The position numbers and the translations under genes are program-made. The notes below the pieces were generated by a model. That model was not told the origin of the DNA and searched no databases. It worked only from the letters and a program-made list of their open reading frames with translations. From assembly GCF_002933855.1 (NCBI RefSeq), contig NZ_BFAQ01000015.1:1-64000 (forward strand): a stretch of 64,000 bases of DNA. The letters run 5' to 3'. This DNA is from Vibrio penaeicida. GTDB taxonomy: Bacteria; Pseudomonadota; Gammaproteobacteria; Enterobacterales; Vibrionaceae. How positions within the stretch are numbered: the first letter of the stretch is position 1; each line of letters begins with the position of its first letter. Shown piece after piece: positions 35,884-47,403 of this stretch.

Positions 35884-38472
35884 CTATGCAGGCTCTTGGA
35901 AGATAACTGTGTCTGCTTTTTCCGTGTACTGCCCCATCTTGTGGAAGTTTAGGTAACGGTATGTATCCGCAGCAGTTGCATCGATTTGCTTAGCGTACTC
36001 TAGGTACTCCTCTTTTGTAGGAATACGTCCAAGTATTGCACCTACCGCAGCAAGCTCTGCAGACGCTAGATACACATCAGCACCTGTACCTAAACGGTTA
36101 GGGAAGTTACGAGTAGATGTAGACATAACGGTTGCTTTGTCCGCTACGCGTGCTTGGTTACCCATACACAGAGAACAACCTGGTGTTTCAATACGAACCC
36201 CTGCACGGCCATAGATACCGTAGTATCCTTCTTCGGTTAGCTGGTCACGGTCCATTTTCGTTGGTGGTGCAATCCACAAACGTGTATCCAATTGACCATT
36301 GTGCTTATCGAGCAATTTACCCGCAGCACGGAAGTGTCCGATGTTCGTCATGCATGAACCAATGAATACTTCATCGATATTGGTACCCTGAACTTCAGAT
36401 AACAAACGTGCGTCATCTGGGTCATTTGGAGCACATAGAATTGGCTCATGGATGTCAGCTAGGTCTATTTCGATAATGTGCGCGTATTCGGCGTCATCAT
36501 CTGCTTGCATCAACTCTGGGTTAGCTAACCACTCTTCCATTGCAGTAACACGACGTTCGATCGTACGAACATCGCCGTATCCCTCAGAAATCATCCACTT
36601 AAGCATGGTGATATTAGAGTTTAAGTACTCTTCAATGGATTCTTGAGACAGTTTAACTGCACAACCTGCTGCAGAACGCTCTGCCGAGGCATCTGAAAGC
36701 TCAAACGCTTGCTCTACAGTTAGGTGTTCAACACCTTCAATTTCAAGAACACGACCAGAGAATTCGTTGATCTTACCCGCTTTTTCAACTGTCAAAAGAC
36801 CTTGTTGAATGGCGTAGTAAGGAATGGCATGTACTAGGTCACGAAGTGTAATACCTGGTTGCATGTCGCCTTTGAAACGTACCAAAATAGACTCAGGCAT
36901 ATCCAGAGGCATTACCCCTGTAGCTGCTGCAAATGCAACCAAACCAGAACCCGCTGGGAATGAAATCCCAAGAGGGAAACGTGTATGTGAATCACCACCT
37001 GTACCAACAGTATCAGGTAGAAGCATACGGTTTAACCATGAGTGGATAACGCCATCACCAGGTCGCAGTGATACACCAGCCCGGTTCATGATGAAGTCTG
37101 GCAATGTATGGTGCGTATTCACATCAACAGGTTTCGGGTATGCCGAAGTGTGACAGAATGACTGCATAACCAAATCAGCCGAGAAGCCAAGACACGCCAA
37201 GTCTTTCAATTCATCACGAGTCATTGGACCAGTCGTATCCTGAGAACCAACCGTTGTCATTTTAGGCTCACAATATTGACCTGCACGTACACCTTCTACA
37301 CCACACGCCTTACCCACCATCTTCTGAGCTAGCGTGTAGCCTTTATCTGAAGCAGAAGGATCAATTGGCTTCGCGAACAAATCGGTATCAGCAAGACCAA
37401 GAGATGCACGAGCACGGCTTGTTAAACCACGACCAATGATCAATGGAATACGACCACCAGCACGCACTTCATCCAGCAGAACTTTACTCAATTCAAAGCT
37501 TGAGATTTCAGTACCGTTTTTGTGTACAACACCTTCATACGGGAAGATATCAATGATATCGCCCATGTTCATCTCTTGTACGTCTAGTTCAATTGGTAAT
37601 GCGCCGGAATCTTCCATTGTGTTGTAGAAGATTGGGGCAATCTTGCCTCCTAAACAGACACCACCGGTGCGCTTGTTTGGAACAAAAGGAATATCTTCAC
37701 CCATGAACCAAAGAACAGAGTTAGTCGCCGATTTACGAGATGAACCTGTACCAACAACGTCACCGACATAAGCTAACTGAATACCATCTTTTTGCAGCTC
37801 TTCGATTTGCTTAAGAGGACCAACGTTACCCTGGTCATCAGGTTTGATACCATCTCGTTCCATCTTCAGCATCGCTTTAGCGTGTACTGGAATATCCGGG
37901 CGAGACCATGCATCTGGTGCTGGAGATAAGTCATCGGTATTCGTTTCACCCGTAACTTTAAATACCTTAACGGTAATTTTCTCTGCGACTTTTGCTTTTG
38001 ATGTAAACCAATCTGCATCAGCCCATGATTGAAGGACTTGCTGAGCGGAGGCATTGCCTGCTTTGGCTTTCTCTTCAACGTCATAGAACGCATCAAACAT
38101 TAACAATGTATGGGAAAGTGCTTTTACAGCGATTGGGGCTAAATCGGCATCTTCTAGTAAAGAAACCAGTGATTCAATGTTGTATCCACCTTGCATGGTA
38201 CCCAAAAGTTCTGCCGCTTTTTCACGGCTGACTAACGGGGACGTTACTTCACTTTTAGTAATTGCAGTAAGGAAGCCCGCTTTAACGTATGCGGCTTCAT
38301 CTACACCCGGTGGAATACGATTTTCTAGAAGATCAATAAGGAAAGCTTCTTCGCCTGCTGGCGGATTTTTTAATAATTCTACAAGTCCCGCGACTTGTTC
38401 AGCATCAAGGGGTCTAGGTACAACTCCTTCTGCGGCACGCTCTTCGACGTGTTTACGGTAGGCTTCAAGCAC
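35884..38472 (-). CDS. acnB: Bifunctional aconitate hydratase B / 2-methylisocitrate dehydratase
   Basis: AcnB interconverts citrate and isocitrate in the TCA cycle and can act as an RNA-binding iron sensor when its cluster is lost. The 862-residue protein aligns with E. coli AcnB (865) throughout. The [4Fe-4S] ligands are C707 (IGSCMTN) and the two cysteines of GCSLCMG about 60 residues later. The N-terminal HEAT-like domain and swivel domain are present. It begins with GTG at 38472, seven bases after AGAGGA. The 249 bases upstream (38473-38721) contain only promoter-type AT-rich sequence that I cannot resolve further. Confidence 0.96.
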   Translation of the reverse strand: MLEAYRKHVEERAAEGVVPRPLDAEQVAGLVELLKNPPAGEEAFLIDLLENRIPPGVDEAAYVKAGFLTAITKSEVTSPLVSREKAAELLGTMQGGYNIESLVSLLEDADLAPIAVKALSHTLLMFDAFYDVEEKAKAGNASAQQVLQSWADADWFTSKAKVAEKITVKVFKVTGETNTDDLSPAPDAWSRPDIPVHAKAMLKMERDGIKPDDQGNVGPLKQIEELQKDGIQLAYVGDVVGTGSSRKSATNSVLWFMGEDIPFVPNKRTGGVCLGGKIAPIFYNTMEDSGALPIELDVQEMNMGDIIDIFPYEGVVHKNGTEISSFELSKVLLDEVRAGGRIPLIIGRGLTSRARASLGLADTDLFAKPIDPSASDKGYTLAQKMVGKACGVEGVRAGQYCEPKMTTVGSQDTTGPMTRDELKDLACLGFSADLVMQSFCHTSAYPKPVDVNTHHTLPDFIMNRAGVSLRPGDGVIHSWLNRMLLPDTVGTGGDSHTRFPLGISFPAGSGLVAFAAATGVMPLDMPESILVRFKGDMQPGITLRDLVHAIPYYAIQQGLLTVEKAGKINEFSGRVLEIEGVEHLTVEQAFELSDASAERSAAGCAVKLSQESIEEYLNSNITMLKWMISEGYGDVRTIERRVTAMEEWLANPELMQADDDAEYAHIIEIDLADIHEPILCAPNDPDDARLLSEVQGTNIDEVFIGSCMTNIGHFRAAGKLLDKHNGQLDTRLWIAPPTKMDRDQLTEEGYYGIYGRAGVRIETPGCSLCMGNQARVADKATVMSTSTRNFPNRLGTGADVYLASAELAAVGAILGRIPTKEEYLEYAKQIDATAADTYRYLNFHKMGQYTEKADTVIFQEPA

Positions 38473-38721
38473 GACTCATTCCTCTCATTGCGGTTTGACC
38501 TCCCTTGTGATCAAGAAGTACAAACATCCTTGGAAAAACTTGGCTGCCTTGCCGCTTTTATTATGAATAGTCTTATTCTGATTCTTAATAATCAACAGCG
38601 GCATAGGGCCAAACTGTGGGGTGGAGAATAGCAAATTTAACTTAAAATTAAAATCTTATCATTTTGACCAACATAGCAACTTGAGACTAAAGTTCTATGA
38701 ATATGGTTGAATTATTTTGAA

Positions 38722-41034
38722 TTAAAATGCAGTTCCCACGATCAGATATACTGAATTGAAATTTTGCTCTGTTTGTCCGTACGCTAGAATTATAGGCCCT
38801 ATTGGAGATTTTACACCCGCAAAAAGCGAGCCTGCGACGTACATCGGTGCTTCACTGATTTTAATGTTCGGATCAGACCATACTCCACCATATTCAGCCG
38901 ACGCACCTATGTAAACTGGTGATTGAAACAAGCCAAAGTTATTGTCAAACCAACGGTATCGATAGACTAAACTACCGAATATCTTGTTTTGACCGATAAG
39001 ACTTTTACCCGGGATACCTGATAAATTTAGAAAGCCACCCAGTGACTTAGGCATTATGGGAACAGAAGCATTACGGCTTCGTGTGACCTCGTATTCAGCC
39101 ATCCCTACCAAAGTATGACGTTCATAGCTCTCTGCATGCCCTAACTTTATCGCAACTTCATTAACACGATCACTGGTGTATTCGTTATCCTGATCTTCTT
39201 GAATATTGTCTTCCGATGCCAGCAATTCAAAATGCGCTAGGCTACCACGAGACGGAAAATTCATGTCATCAAACGTGTCGTACCGATACCGAGCAAATAC
39301 GCCTTTACGGTTAAACATCCCTTGCCCTAATGTGGGTAAGGTCGATATCGAAATTTCACCAACAGTATATCGAATACCCGTCTTAAACTCCTGATCAAAT
39401 GTGGGGTTTACGCCCAGAGCAAGTTCTGATGAAAACTGAACATAGTTAATCGGAATGTAATCCTTAACGCCCCCAAGTGAAATGTCTTCCAATCCGTCTG
39501 ACCCAAATGGTGCTTTCTTATTTTCATTCCGATAAGTCATTTTTGCACTGGTAAAGACGTTCTGCTCATTGAATATCGGGCTATATAATTCCGCTTCAAT
39601 CAGTTTTTCAGAGCCCATTTCGAGATTGGTTCGAATTTCTGCACCTTTATCATTCAGGGCAGTGAAATTGGTACTCACTCCAATGGAGTACTGACTTGTC
39701 GTTTGAAAATCATCTTCAAGGAAGAAGCGAAAGTTCACGTAGTTTGGTCCCCAATCTTTCTCATTGACTTCAATATGCAGCGTGGTTTTTCCATCTTCTT
39801 GTTGGTAGCGGTAAAGAACCTGTTCAAAGCGGTTAAGTGAATATAACTGCTGAACGTGTTCTTCCAATTCTTCTAAACCATATCGGCGTCCAGCTTCTAA
39901 ACCAAGAAACTGCTTTAGCACGTTTTCGTTATAGTGGCTGTTATTGTGGATAACAATGTCGTCAATTAGGAGCTCGTCGCCGTAATCGATAGCTTTTCGA
40001 GCTTCTTGTTTTCGGTAAATGTACTTTTGGTAAAGAGCAGGTGTAACTACAAAGGACTCTAGCGCGTCTTTAGATTCAATAGCCGCTAGATAGCCCAATT
40101 CATACGCATCTGGCATGCGGGAAAATTCAGTTGTCGACATATTGCCAACCTTGGGTGTAAGCAATACATCTTTATCTTGTAAATGGGTTGCTTGTCGCTG
40201 AGTGCTACGTTGCACCATGTAATTGGAGAGCTGATCACCGACATTTAGGAACGTTTTTAGCTCTTGTTTGGACTGATAATTCGTACTGATGTCCACAGCA
40301 ATAACCAAGTCAGCCCCCATAGAGCGTGCGAGCTCAACAGGCATATTGTTGGTTACCCCTCCATCAACCAGCAATTTTTCCCCCAAAGGAAATGGCGGCA
40401 GCGCTCCGGGCACAGACATACTGGCCATCATGGCATCTGTTAAGTAACCACTTTCCAATACGACGGGTTCCAGCTCAACAATATCTGTCGCTACAGCACG
40501 ATACTTCACCGCCAAATCATCGAATGATGACATAGGCGGAATGTTTCCTGCCGACTCGCGCAGAATCTTATACATGTTCTGCCCTTGCACCACTCCACGT
40601 GGCGCCGTGACTTCAATCCAACGTAACCCTAAATCTGTCTTGATCTGGTATCGGTCAAAATATTCTTTTTCACGGACGGGCAAGTGCTCTCTCTCAACAC
40701 GATCTCGATAGCCACTGTTCCAATCTATCGTATGGATAAATGATTCAATTTCATCCGCCGACATGCCTGTAGAATACAACCCGCCAACAAAAGCCCCCAT
40801 GCTGGTGCCTGTAATGATATCAACAGGAATATGCATCTCTTCCAGCGCCTTCAGCACACCAATATGAGCCGCACCTTTTGCTCCACCGCCAGCGAGTACA
40901 ACGGCGATAACAGGTCGTTCTTTCTCTTCAACTTGCTCCTGAGCCGCAACAAAAGGGCTCAGTAAAGCCGCAACACTTACAGTTGCCACCGTCACAGTGA
41001 AAGTTGCTATTCCATTAAACTTAGAGAAAAACAA
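38722..41034 (-). CDS. Patatin-like phospholipase with POTRA and beta-barrel (type Vd autotransporter, PlpD-like)
   Basis: The 770-residue precursor has a signal peptide ending near VAA (about residue 31), a patatin lipase domain (about 40-320) with oxyanion loop GGGAKGAAH, nucleophile S78 in GTSMG and D224 in DGG, then a POTRA-like segment (about 350-430) and a C-terminal 16-stranded barrel ending in aromatic/phenylalanine residue F (GTAF). This is the layout of PlpD/FplA-type autotransporters, which place a phospholipase A at the cell surface. It begins at TTG (41034), six bases after AAGGA. Whether the lipase is released is unknown. I see no terminator directly after the gene. Confidence 0.85.
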   Translation of the reverse strand: MFFSKFNGIATFTVTVATVSVAALLSPFVAAQEQVEEKERPVIAVVLAGGGAKGAAHIGVLKALEEMHIPVDIITGTSMGAFVGGLYSTGMSADEIESFIHTIDWNSGYRDRVEREHLPVREKEYFDRYQIKTDLGLRWIEVTAPRGVVQGQNMYKILRESAGNIPPMSSFDDLAVKYRAVATDIVELEPVVLESGYLTDAMMASMSVPGALPPFPLGEKLLVDGGVTNNMPVELARSMGADLVIAVDISTNYQSKQELKTFLNVGDQLSNYMVQRSTQRQATHLQDKDVLLTPKVGNMSTTEFSRMPDAYELGYLAAIESKDALESFVVTPALYQKYIYRKQEARKAIDYGDELLIDDIVIHNNSHYNENVLKQFLGLEAGRRYGLEELEEHVQQLYSLNRFEQVLYRYQQEDGKTTLHIEVNEKDWGPNYVNFRFFLEDDFQTTSQYSIGVSTNFTALNDKGAEIRTNLEMGSEKLIEAELYSPIFNEQNVFTSAKMTYRNENKKAPFGSDGLEDISLGGVKDYIPINYVQFSSELALGVNPTFDQEFKTGIRYTVGEISISTLPTLGQGMFNRKGVFARYRYDTFDDMNFPSRGSLAHFELLASEDNIQEDQDNEYTSDRVNEVAIKLGHAESYERHTLVGMAEYEVTRSRNASVPIMPKSLGGFLNLSGIPGKSLIGQNKIFGSLVYRYRWFDNNFGLFQSPVYIGASAEYGGVWSDPNIKISEAPMYVAGSLFAGVKSPIGPIILAYGQTEQNFNSVYLIVGTAF

Positions 41035-41075
41035 AAGCGCTCCTTTATTTCATATCCCTATATACATCGACTGTT

Positions 41076-43439
41076 CTAGTCAAACAAACTGCTCAACCAT
41101 TTGGCCGGTTCACTTTTGCAAGCTTCACGCGCATTACCTTTCTTATCCCAAACAGGAAGCGTAAACGCTTTATCGCAATCGACTTTTAATCCGCCATCTG
41201 GTTTAAGCGCAAACCCTAAGGTGGTAATTTGTGCTGGCCACGGAAGAATTAATTGCTCTGGAATTCGGTTTTGCAAATATTGGTGGTACACCCGTAATGC
41301 GCCACTAGCACCCGTTAACTTGGTGGGCTTGTTATCATCACGACCAAGCCAAAGCGTTACCACTTCTCGTCCATCCACCCCAACAAACCAACTGTCACGA
41401 GTATCGTTACTGGTTCCGGTTTTCCCTGCGAGTGTCATACGGCTAAATTGACCTTGCAAATAACGTCCGGTTCCCTCGGCAACCGCTTTCTTCATTGCAT
41501 AAGTGGTTAACCAAGCCGCTTGTTGCGATATTCGTTGCGATACTTTGGGAATAGATCGATACAGGACGTTTCCATCTAAATCTTTTACACTTCGAAGCGC
41601 ACTCAGTGGCGCTTTCTTACCTGAGTTAGTCAGTGTTTGGTACATTTGAGCGACTTGGTAAGGTGTCAAAGAAAACGATCCAAGAAACATCGACGGCACG
41701 GGGCGAATTTCCTGCCGATCGACACCTAGCTTTTCAAATGTATCCATTACTTTGGGGATACCCAATTTCAGCCCGAGCCTTACTGTGGGCACATTTAATG
41801 ATTTCGCAAAGGCTTGATACAAAGACACATCACCGCGGAATTTTCGGTCGTAATTCTTAGGTGACCACACGCTCCCCTTACTGCCTTTGAGAGAAAATGG
41901 CGTATCATCTAACGTGGATGCTAACGTGTATTCCGACGGATTCTGTAGTGCCGTGAGATACACCGCAGGCTTAGCCAAAGAGCCGATCGGTCTTGAAGCG
42001 TTCAATGCTCGATTGAAGCCGTCATATCCGGTTCGTTTTCCACCAACCATAGCGCGAATTTCTCCGCTGCGTCTATCCACTGCTATTCCAGCTGCCTCCA
42101 ATCCTTTCCCAGATCGCAACTCCAATTGAGGGATTTTGGATTTCACCGCTTTTTCCAGCTCAAATTGCGAAACGGGATCCAAAGACGTAAAGACTTTTAG
42201 CCCGGTTTGCCTTTGGAAGGCCTCACCCACTTTTTGCTTTAGCTCGCGACTAACCTGCTGAAAATAGGCCGGCTGGCGGCTGGCTATTTGCGGTTTATCT
42301 TGCGTATCCAAATCGCGGCTGGCTGCCATTTCAAACTGGTGAGAAGTCAGAATGTCGTGCTGCATCATCAAACGTAATACCAGATCTCGACGCTCTTTCG
42401 CTCGCTCAGGTTTCCGGACTGGGTTGTAATAAGAGGGACCTTTTACCATTCCCACCAGCAAGGCAATTTGGTCAATACGAAGCTCTTGCAAAGGTTGACC
42501 AAAATACAACCTCGACGCCAAACCAAATCCATGAATGGCTTCACCACGGCTTTGACCTAAGTACACTTCATTCAGATAGGCTTCTAGTATTTCATCTTTG
42601 CTGTAACGATAATCCAATATGAGGGCGATATACGCTTCTCGGACTTTTCTCCAGAGCGTTCGTTCACGAGATAAAAACAAGTTTTTCGCTAACTGTTGGG
42701 TCAAGGTGCTCCCGCCCTGAACAGTACGCCCCGCCTTTACATTTGCCACCAATGCTCTAAGAATCGCAAACGGCGAAACCCCTTCATGTTGATAAAAATC
42801 TCTGTCTTCTGTCACGAGTAAGGCATCAACCAGCACTTCAGGGAATTGCTCTCGCTTTAAGAAGAGGCGGTTTTCTTCTGTGTTTTTTTCCAACATTCCA
42901 AGCATTTTAGGGTCGATACGTAAGTAGCCCATATCTCGCTCGGATTCGAGCGATTTGATCCTTTCTAAACCTTGGTCGTTGAAATACAACATCACGTGGC
43001 GGGAAGCTTCGGGGCCGTCTTCAAATTCGAAATCACGGCGAATAAGTTCAATTTTTGTCGATGAAGACGAATACTCCCCCGGGTGTCGAGGAGCGCGGAC
43101 TTTACGATAATTGAGTACATCCAGTTCTTTACGAAGCTGCGGTAATGTCACAGGGCTTCCGGGGCTCAACGTCAATACTCGTCCATAAACGACTGTTGGT
43201 AGCTCAAATAGCTGGCCTTCAAATTTCTGGCGAACCACACTATCAAGGTAGATACCGACAAAAACCAACACCGCAAATACGGTAACGGTTGTTTTCCACG
43301 CTAACCCCCAAAGAGTGCGTAACCAACCTTTTGATGTTTTCTTTTTTGTTTTATTTTGACGAGGGCGTTTCTTTTGAGTGCTCTTTTTAGCCGTTGTTTT
43401 TTTTGTCGTTCGCTCTGACGCTTTCTTTTTATCTGTCAT
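41076..43439 (-). CDS. mrcB: Penicillin-binding protein 1B
   Basis: The 787-residue class A PBP both polymerises and cross-links peptidoglycan. A lysine/threonine-rich cytoplasmic tail (about 1-40), one membrane helix (about 45-65), the UvrB-like 2 domain, the glycosyltransferase domain (catalytic glutamate in VTEDRDFYQHEGVSP; GGSTLTQQLAKNL), and the transpeptidase domain with SLAK, SLN and KTGTS motifs follow in order. The start ATG overlaps the hrpB stop by four bases (ATGA). Confidence 0.96.
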   Translation of the reverse strand: MTDKKKASERTTKKTTAKKSTQKKRPRQNKTKKKTSKGWLRTLWGLAWKTTVTVFAVLVFVGIYLDSVVRQKFEGQLFELPTVVYGRVLTLSPGSPVTLPQLRKELDVLNYRKVRAPRHPGEYSSSSTKIELIRRDFEFEDGPEASRHVMLYFNDQGLERIKSLESERDMGYLRIDPKMLGMLEKNTEENRLFLKREQFPEVLVDALLVTEDRDFYQHEGVSPFAILRALVANVKAGRTVQGGSTLTQQLAKNLFLSRERTLWRKVREAYIALILDYRYSKDEILEAYLNEVYLGQSRGEAIHGFGLASRLYFGQPLQELRIDQIALLVGMVKGPSYYNPVRKPERAKERRDLVLRLMMQHDILTSHQFEMAASRDLDTQDKPQIASRQPAYFQQVSRELKQKVGEAFQRQTGLKVFTSLDPVSQFELEKAVKSKIPQLELRSGKGLEAAGIAVDRRSGEIRAMVGGKRTGYDGFNRALNASRPIGSLAKPAVYLTALQNPSEYTLASTLDDTPFSLKGSKGSVWSPKNYDRKFRGDVSLYQAFAKSLNVPTVRLGLKLGIPKVMDTFEKLGVDRQEIRPVPSMFLGSFSLTPYQVAQMYQTLTNSGKKAPLSALRSVKDLDGNVLYRSIPKVSQRISQQAAWLTTYAMKKAVAEGTGRYLQGQFSRMTLAGKTGTSNDTRDSWFVGVDGREVVTLWLGRDDNKPTKLTGASGALRVYHQYLQNRIPEQLILPWPAQITTLGFALKPDGGLKVDCDKAFTLPVWDKKGNAREACKSEPAKWLSSLFD

Positions 43440-45898
43440 GAATTCAACTGTCGTTTGGTTTTCGTTGTCGCCACATGGTTAGCCGGATCATCTGGCCAAG
43501 GGTGTTTAGGGTAACGCCCTTTCATTTCTTTTTTTACTTCGTGATACGAGCCCTGCCAAAATGCGGCTAAATCTTGCGTGATTTGAATCGGTCTTCGAGC
43601 TGGAGAAAGCAGTTCTAGCACCACAGGAATCCGTCCATTAGCCACCGTTGGAGAAGTTTGTTCACCAAAAACTTCCTGTACTCTTACTGAAAGCATTGGC
43701 GGCTTTCCTTCTTGATAATCGATTTGCCGACTTTGCCCTGTTGGTAATGTATAACGCTCCGGCAGCCATTCATCGATTTTCTGGTTCAATGGCCATCCTA
43801 AATAGGCAATGAGAGCTTGATGTATATCGACCTTTTTTAGGGTCTTCATGTTAGAAACACCGTTCATAAATGGCAACAGCCACTCTGTCAGATTATCAAG
43901 CAAGCCCGAATCTGAGACGTCTGGCCATGTTTCTTCCTCAATCCATGCCTGACCGCATCGAATGCGTTGAAGTAAACGCTCAGATTTGTCCGACCAAGGG
44001 AGAGTATGCGTGCCGCTTTCACGGATATAATCCAACAATGCGCTGGATTTTTGTTGCTCGCTGATATCTTGGGTTGGTTTGCTTTCTAGCACAATAGCAC
44101 CTATTTGTAGCCTTTCCTCTGCTAAAAGCTCTCCTTTTTTGTCATCCCAGTACACATAAGTGGCTCGATTCACTTTATTTTCTGGTACTGCATCCAGCGG
44201 GCAAGCTAAATAAACTTGGCTATCACTACGGTGACTTTTCATCAGATCTACGACAACCAAATACTCATTTTTCACTAACGAAGACAATGAATCGACCTGC
44301 GCGCCATGCCCATTCGCCAATAGGTAATTCTCACTTTCTGTTTTTCTTTGCCTGGCAATTCTGTCGGGATAAGCCCAGCAAAGACATTCACCAGCAAGTG
44401 ATTCATCAGCACTCCCTTTTAAAACCGAGCTAAACCTAGCAGCTAAACTCGACATTCTGGTTTGTACTTTCTTTTGTTTTTGATGATGACCGTCTTTGAA
44501 ACGCTGCAAGGCATGAATCAAGTTATCACCTTGCCGCTCAGGCTCTTCTATCAAAGCCGTTAACGTTATCGCACACTGCAAATAGGCAGTTCCTTTCGAA
44601 TGGGCTTTTAATAACATGGCAGCAGTCCTTGGGTCGGATCCCAGCGCCTGTGCCTGTTTTCCTAGCTCAGTCAACGCACCAGATTCATTCAATAAATCGA
44701 GCTGATAAAGCAGATCTTTTGCTGTATCAATGGCGGCTTTGGTTGGCACGTCAAGCCAATGGGATCGCGAAAATGTCCCACTCCCCCATTGAAGCATTTC
44801 AAGCAACACAGAAGACAAGTCGCTCCGAAGGATTTCTGGCTCTGGTACTTTGGGTTGCTGCTGGAATTGTTGCTCGCTGTACATACGCACGCAAATGCCT
44901 GGTTCTAGCCTACCAGCACGGCCGGCACGTTGATGAGCAGAGGACTGCGCAATCCTTTGTTGCTCTAATCGAGTGATGCCTGTTTTTAACTGAAAACTGG
45001 CAAAACGCTCCAACCCACTGTCAATAACAATGCGAATTCCCTCAATGGTCAAACTGGTTTCCGCAATATTCGTCGCTAACACAACCTTTCTTTTTCCCTG
45101 CTCAGAAGGAGAAATAGCCAGTTGCTGCTCAGCAAACGTTAATTGACCGAACAACGGGAACACATCAACGTCAGAATCAAGTTCACTCAGCAATTCCATA
45201 ACTTGGTTGATAGCACCTGCCCCTGGCAAAAAAACCAAGATAGACCCGTCTTCACTACTAAGAAGAGTGCGAACTTGTTTTGCCACAACCGTTGTCAGCC
45301 TGTCATTGGGCATCAGTGGTGCATACCGGTATTCAATAGGATAGCCCCGACCATCCGATTCAATATAAGAAGCCGAAGGCAACAGCCCTTTTAACGCCAT
45401 TTCATCAAGTGTCGCAGACATAACAAGCAATGTTAGGTCTTCTCTAAATACTTCTTGGATCTCCAAGCAAAATGCCAAACTGGTGTCTGCGTGGATACTG
45501 CGCTCATGGAATTCATCAAAAATGACCATAGCGACACCATTCAGCTCGGGATCAGACTGAATCATTCGCGTCAAAATACCTTCAGTAACCACTTCTAAAC
45601 GCGTGTTTTTGCTTGTTCTCTTTTCTCCACGAACACGGTACCCAAAGGTCTCACCCACCTTTTCCCCTAATTGCTTAGCAAGATAGGTGGCAATATTTCG
45701 CGCAGCCAGCCGTCGAGGTTCCAGCATGATAATTTTGCCTTCCACCGTATTTTGCTTGAGCAGCTGTAAAGGTAAGTAGGTTGATTTCCCGGCCCCTGGC
45801 TCCGCTTTAAGCACCACTTGGTGTTGTGTTCTTAATGCAACTAACAATTCAGGAAGAACGGCTTCTATCGGGAGTGGTAACGTAGAGGATTGTGACAA
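43436..45898 (-). CDS. hrpB: ATP-dependent helicase HrpB
   Basis: The 820-residue DEAH-type helicase has Walker A PGAGKST, the DEFH box (IFDEFHERS), SAT, and the motif VI segment QRAGRAGRLEPG, followed by HA2 and the HrpB-specific C-terminal domain. Its physiological role is not well defined; RNA processing is assumed. It starts at TTG (45898), seven bases after AAGGA. It is co-transcribed with mrcB, as in E. coli where the two genes are neighbours. Confidence 0.94.
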   Translation of the reverse strand: MSQSSTLPLPIEAVLPELLVALRTQHQVVLKAEPGAGKSTYLPLQLLKQNTVEGKIIMLEPRRLAARNIATYLAKQLGEKVGETFGYRVRGEKRTSKNTRLEVVTEGILTRMIQSDPELNGVAMVIFDEFHERSIHADTSLAFCLEIQEVFREDLTLLVMSATLDEMALKGLLPSASYIESDGRGYPIEYRYAPLMPNDRLTTVVAKQVRTLLSSEDGSILVFLPGAGAINQVMELLSELDSDVDVFPLFGQLTFAEQQLAISPSEQGKRKVVLATNIAETSLTIEGIRIVIDSGLERFASFQLKTGITRLEQQRIAQSSAHQRAGRAGRLEPGICVRMYSEQQFQQQPKVPEPEILRSDLSSVLLEMLQWGSGTFSRSHWLDVPTKAAIDTAKDLLYQLDLLNESGALTELGKQAQALGSDPRTAAMLLKAHSKGTAYLQCAITLTALIEEPERQGDNLIHALQRFKDGHHQKQKKVQTRMSSLAARFSSVLKGSADESLAGECLCWAYPDRIARQRKTESENYLLANGHGAQVDSLSSLVKNEYLVVVDLMKSHRSDSQVYLACPLDAVPENKVNRATYVYWDDKKGELLAEERLQIGAIVLESKPTQDISEQQKSSALLDYIRESGTHTLPWSDKSERLLQRIRCGQAWIEEETWPDVSDSGLLDNLTEWLLPFMNGVSNMKTLKKVDIHQALIAYLGWPLNQKIDEWLPERYTLPTGQSRQIDYQEGKPPMLSVRVQEVFGEQTSPTVANGRIPVVLELLSPARRPIQITQDLAAFWQGSYHEVKKEMKGRYPKHPWPDDPANHVATTKTKRQLNS

Positions 45899-46046
45899 TG
45901 GGAGATCCTTGTGCTGTAATGAGTTCGATTTACAAACCGTATTCTTGATGCAAGGTGAAACATGATACTCACATGCGCTTTAATTGCAGTGAGCCCTCAC
46001 CAAAGCATTGTACATAATAACAGTATCGAACCCCAAACGACGACTT

Positions 46047-46766
46047 ATGGAATTTACTTCACCATTACAACGCGCAACGCTGATTAAAAGATACAAACGC
46101 TTTCTCGCGGATATTGAGCTGGATGATGGCTCCGTAACCACCATCCATTGCGCTAATACGGGAGCAATGACCGGTTGTGCCGATCCCGGAAATACGATTT
46201 GGTACTCCACATCCGATAATCCGAAAAGAAAATACCCTTGCAGCTGGGAGCTTTCACAAAACGCTCAGGGTGACATGATATGCATCAACACCGCAAAACC
46301 CAATGCTTTGGTGGTTGAAGCGATAAATCAGGGGCGTATTCCTGAGCTAACAGGATATGACTCTCTAAGAACAGAGGTGAAATACGGTAATGAAAACAGC
46401 CGTATTGATGTCTTACTAGAAAGCGAAGATCGCCCGAAGTGCTATATTGAAGTGAAAAGTGTGACTTTATTAGAGGAAAATGGACAAGGCTATTTTCCTG
46501 ATGCAGTCACAACGCGAGGACAAAAGCACCTTCGCGAGTTGATGGAAGTCTCAAAAAATGGAAGCAGAGCCGTACTTTTTTTTACTGTTTTACATACTGG
46601 TATTGAAAAAGTGTCTTCAGCACACCATATAGATGCGAAATATTCACAACTGTTAAATCAAGCGAAAGAAAGTGGCGTGGAGATATTGTGCTACAAAGCC
46701 AAGCTCTCTGAACGTGAAATGCAACTGATTCAAAATGTTGAATTTATCAACAACCATGAAAAATGA
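46047..46766 (+). CDS. sfsA: SfsA, sugar fermentation stimulation protein
   Basis: The 239-residue protein matches E. coli SfsA from MEF to the end, including NTGAMTGC and the nuclease-like core [10 protein letters not shown] with [14 protein letters not shown]. It is described as a DNA-binding or nuclease-fold protein affecting maltose use; the role remains vague. The ATG at 46047 gives the conserved start; there is no strong ribosome site. It diverges from hrpB and is followed by dksA, the usual order. Confidence 0.92.
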   Translation: MEFTSPLQRATLIKRYKRFLADIELDDGSVTTIHCANTGAMTGCADPGNTIWYSTSDNPKRKYPCSWELSQNAQGDMICINTAKPNALVVEAINQGRIPELTGYDSLRTEVKYGNENSRIDVLLESEDRPKCYIEVKSVTLLEENGQGYFPDAVTTRGQKHLRELMEVSKNGSRAVLFFTVLHTGIEKVSSAHHIDAKYSQLLNQAKESGVEILCYKAKLSEREMQLIQNVEFINNHEK

Positions 46767-46891
46767 TGCGAACTTCACAATGGCAAGGGCCCACAATTAC
46801 GAGTCGTTGCCACCAGCTTTTCTTTCTGCTATAGATACCCGCCTTAATTTGTCTGCTGGTCAGTCAAAAAGGTGTAAGTAGGAGATGCTGT

Positions 46892-47341
46892 ATGCCAGAA
46901 AGTAACAAAAGAAAAACGCTAGGCATCCTAGCAATTGCAGGGGTTGAGCCTTACCAAGAAAAGCCAGGTGAAGAGTACATGTCACCTGACCAGTTAGCTC
47001 ACTTTACAAAGATTTTAGAAGCTTGGCGCAATCAGCTCAGGGAAGAAGTCGATCGCACTGTGCATCACATGCAAGACGAAGCATCAAACTTTCCAGATCC
47101 TGTTGACCGTGCTTCGCAAGAAGAAGAATTTAGTTTAGAGCTACGTAACCGAGATCGTGAGCGCCGCTTGATTAAAAAAATCGAGAAGACGCTTGATAAA
47201 ATAGAAGATGGTGACTTTGGTTATTGTGAATCTTGCGGTGTTGAAATTGGCATCCGTCGTTTAGAAGCTCGCCCAACTGCTGATTTATGTATCGATTGTA
47301 AAACGCTTGCTGAAATGAAAGAAAGACAAATGCAAGGCTAA
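46892..47341 (+). CDS. dksA: RNA polymerase-binding transcription factor DksA
   Basis: DksA enters the RNA polymerase secondary channel and works with ppGpp to adjust rRNA and amino-acid promoters. The 149-residue protein has the coiled coil with tip DPVDRA (about 69-74) and the zinc finger cysteines C112, C115, C133 and C136. AGGAG precedes the ATG by seven bases. A strong terminator follows, just before gluQ. Confidence 0.97.
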   Translation: MPESNKRKTLGILAIAGVEPYQEKPGEEYMSPDQLAHFTKILEAWRNQLREEVDRTVHHMQDEASNFPDPVDRASQEEEFSLELRNRDRERRLIKKIEKTLDKIEDGDFGYCESCGVEIGIRRLEARPTADLCIDCKTLAEMKERQMQG

Positions 47342-47365
47342 TATCAGCTGCGCTAAAGCAAGGAT

Positions 47366-47393
47366 AAAAGGGAGCCGATTTGCTCCCTTTTTT
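47366..47393 (+). terminator. terminator between dksA and gluQ
   Basis: AAAAGGGAGC (47366-47375) pairs with GCTCCCTTTT (47382-47391) around CGATTT and ends in T-run, only a few bases before the gluQ start codons (47395 or 47404). Confidence 0.82.
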
Positions 47394-47403
47394 GATGAAT
47401 ACC

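Noticed and set aside
41101..41451. 116-codon plus-strand frame opposite mrcB, and similar long antisense frames opposite acnB, the RND pump and the SulP gene
   Set aside because: These follow from codon bias on the coding strand; the opposite-strand proteins are well-conserved families.
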